From NCBI RefSeq assembly GCF_019448115.1, contig NZ_JAGFNY010000016.1, positions 1-43,562 of the forward strand: DNA of 43,562 nucleotides, given 5' to 3'. Source of the DNA: Succinivibrio faecicola (GTDB lineage: Bacteria; Pseudomonadota; Gammaproteobacteria; Enterobacterales; Succinivibrionaceae). Shown one piece after another: positions 42,832-43,562 of this stretch. Every line of letters starts with the position of its first letter. Positions within the stretch are counted from its first letter, which is position 1. The position numbers and the translations under genes are program-made. The notes under the pieces were generated by a model. That model made no database searches and had not been told where the DNA came from. It was given only the letters and a program-made list of their open reading frames with translations.

Positions 42832-43455
42832 TCATGAATTTACTCCTAGTGCTTCTGTAACATCTTTTAAGAATTTTGGCTTATTAAATTTAATATCAAA
42901 ATCCTTTATCATTATCTTTGTTTTATCTTCAAGCATGAAGCTAAAAGTTGGATAAATGACTAATTCTTTTTTGTAATCTTGGTTTTGCAAGTATATTTTA
43001 TCTTTATCCAAAACAATTTGTATTGAATGTGATTTTAGAATATTTTCTAATTGATAGATTAGATTAACTTGGTTTGAGTATGAATAAGGCGAAGGAGTCT
43101 TTCCTTCAACTCCCCATAAAAGAAGATCAAGTGCAGCTGTTCTGTCTAATTCTCCATGAACAAATTGATTTCTATAATGCTTTAAACAATTGCGACAAGC
43201 ATAATCACAGTTACAAGAATTTAGAATAATCTTTGTCTTTTCAATAAGTTCCTTAATTCTAGTGCTCAAATTAGTTGAGTATCCTGCCCCACTTGATAAC
43301 TGGTCATACAGATATATGTCAGAACATGTAATTCCATTTTCTTCTCTTAATCTGAAACCAGTATTCAACTCAGTAAAATCTATATCTAATAATTGACTTC
43401 CTGCTAAACGCAATGCTTCAGCTACAGTCTGAGATGCTCTTTTTAACCATGTCAT
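42832..43455 (-). CDS. C-terminal part of a DUF1998/MZB-type zinc-binding protein, truncated or frameshifted
   Basis: Residues 1-115 resemble the DUF1998 (MZB) region found at the end of DEAD/DEAH helicases and in DISARM DrmB. Visible markers are the AEALRLAGSQLLDIDFTEL segment, YDQLSSGAGYSTNL, and a four-cysteine cluster (CNCDYACRNCLKHYRNQ, near residue 80) followed by LDRTAALDLLLWG. The last 90 residues are not recognised. The ATG at 43455 has no good ribosome site, and the frame stays open upstream to a TAA at 43510-43512. A shift of one base in the A6 run at 43503-43508 would join it to a frame open to the window end. It is therefore either a broken gene or a fragment of a larger one. Confidence 0.6.
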   Translation of the reverse strand: MTWLKRASQTVAEALRLAGSQLLDIDFTELNTGFRLREENGITCSDIYLYDQLSSGAGYSTNLSTRIKELIEKTKIILNSCNCDYACRNCLKHYRNQFVHGELDRTAALDLLLWGVEGKTPSPYSYSNQVNLIYQLENILKSHSIQIVLDKDKIYLQNQDYKKELVIYPTFSFMLEDKTKIMIKDFDIKFNKPKFLKDVTEALGVNS

Positions 43456-43562
43456 ACACGATTCATTATTAGAGAAATCTTTATTACTCGAGTTTCCCAG
43501 ATAAAAAATTTAATTAAACCTAGATACACTCTAGTGTTGATGCTCTTTAAAAACTTGTATTG

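Noticed and set aside
42832-43562. A DISARM locus
   Set aside because: Only a DUF1998-like C-terminal fragment is present; no drmA helicase, methyltransferase or phospholipase D gene is visible beside it.
1-43562. tRNA, rRNA, CRISPR arrays, insertion sequences and long repeats
   Set aside because: Intergenic gaps are short and I saw no cloverleaf, T-loop motif, repeat-spacer pattern, transposase or terminal inverted repeats.

Overview
The window is AT-rich, gene-dense chromosomal DNA from a Gammaproteobacterium. The evidence is gene content and order that match the enterobacterial/Vibrio/Aeromonas arrangement: hemX-hemY next to a class I adenylate cyclase cyaA; lptM-lysA-dapF-xerC-yigB-uvrD; dsbA followed by a yihG-type acyltransferase; ilvE-ilvD-ilvA; and ppiB-lpxH facing cysS. 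Strong AT bias combined with these gammaproteobacterial proteins suggests a host-associated, probably anaerobic lineage such as Succinivibrionaceae (Aeromonadales). That placement is inference, since no rRNA is present. I see no insertion sequence, prophage, CRISPR array, tRNA or rRNA.

Layout. 1-3.8 kb: an NSS-family sodium symporter, a long-chain flavodoxin and an unrecognised 381-aa protein. 3.8-9.2 kb: the acrAB efflux operon, divergent from its TetR-type repressor, with palindromes in the shared intergenic region. 9.2-12.4 kb: YciA thioesterase, then a squalene/phytoene synthase-like gene overlapping a dsbA-like gene, then YihG. 12.6-17.5 kb: ilvE, a terminator, then ilvD-ilvA and a small exported protein in tight coupling. 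17.6-20.3 kb: hemX-hemY on the minus strand, without the hemC/hemD that usually head this operon. 20.6-29.2 kb: cyaA, the LptM lipoprotein, lysA, dapF, xerC, a yigB-like HAD phosphatase and uvrD. 29.2-30.8 kb: a structured leader and rho. 30.9-33.1 kb: ddlA, trxA and yhhQ on the minus strand. 33.2-38.8 kb: polA, lpxH, ppiB and cysS. 39.0-42.7 kb: an OLD/YbjD-type ATPase-nuclease, an M48 lipoprotein protease and YicC. The right end holds the C-terminal part of a DUF1998-like zinc protein, which appears truncated or frameshifted.

Working together. The genes are mainly housekeeping: branched-chain amino acid, lysine/peptidoglycan precursor and lipid A synthesis, cell-envelope quality control (DsbA, LptM, LoiP-like, LpxH), chromosome maintenance (XerC, UvrD, PolA, YbjD) and RNA control (Rho, YicC). 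I found no obvious complete new multi-gene system. The strongest candidates for something undescribed are the rho leader (a 38-codon ORF overlapping rho, an SD-sequestering hairpin and a C-rich/G-poor tract), the isolated squalene-synthase-like/dsbA pair, the possible DUF1998 frameshift at the right edge, the large polar insertion in the YbjD-like protein, and the terminator-like hairpin between two candidate cyaA promoters.
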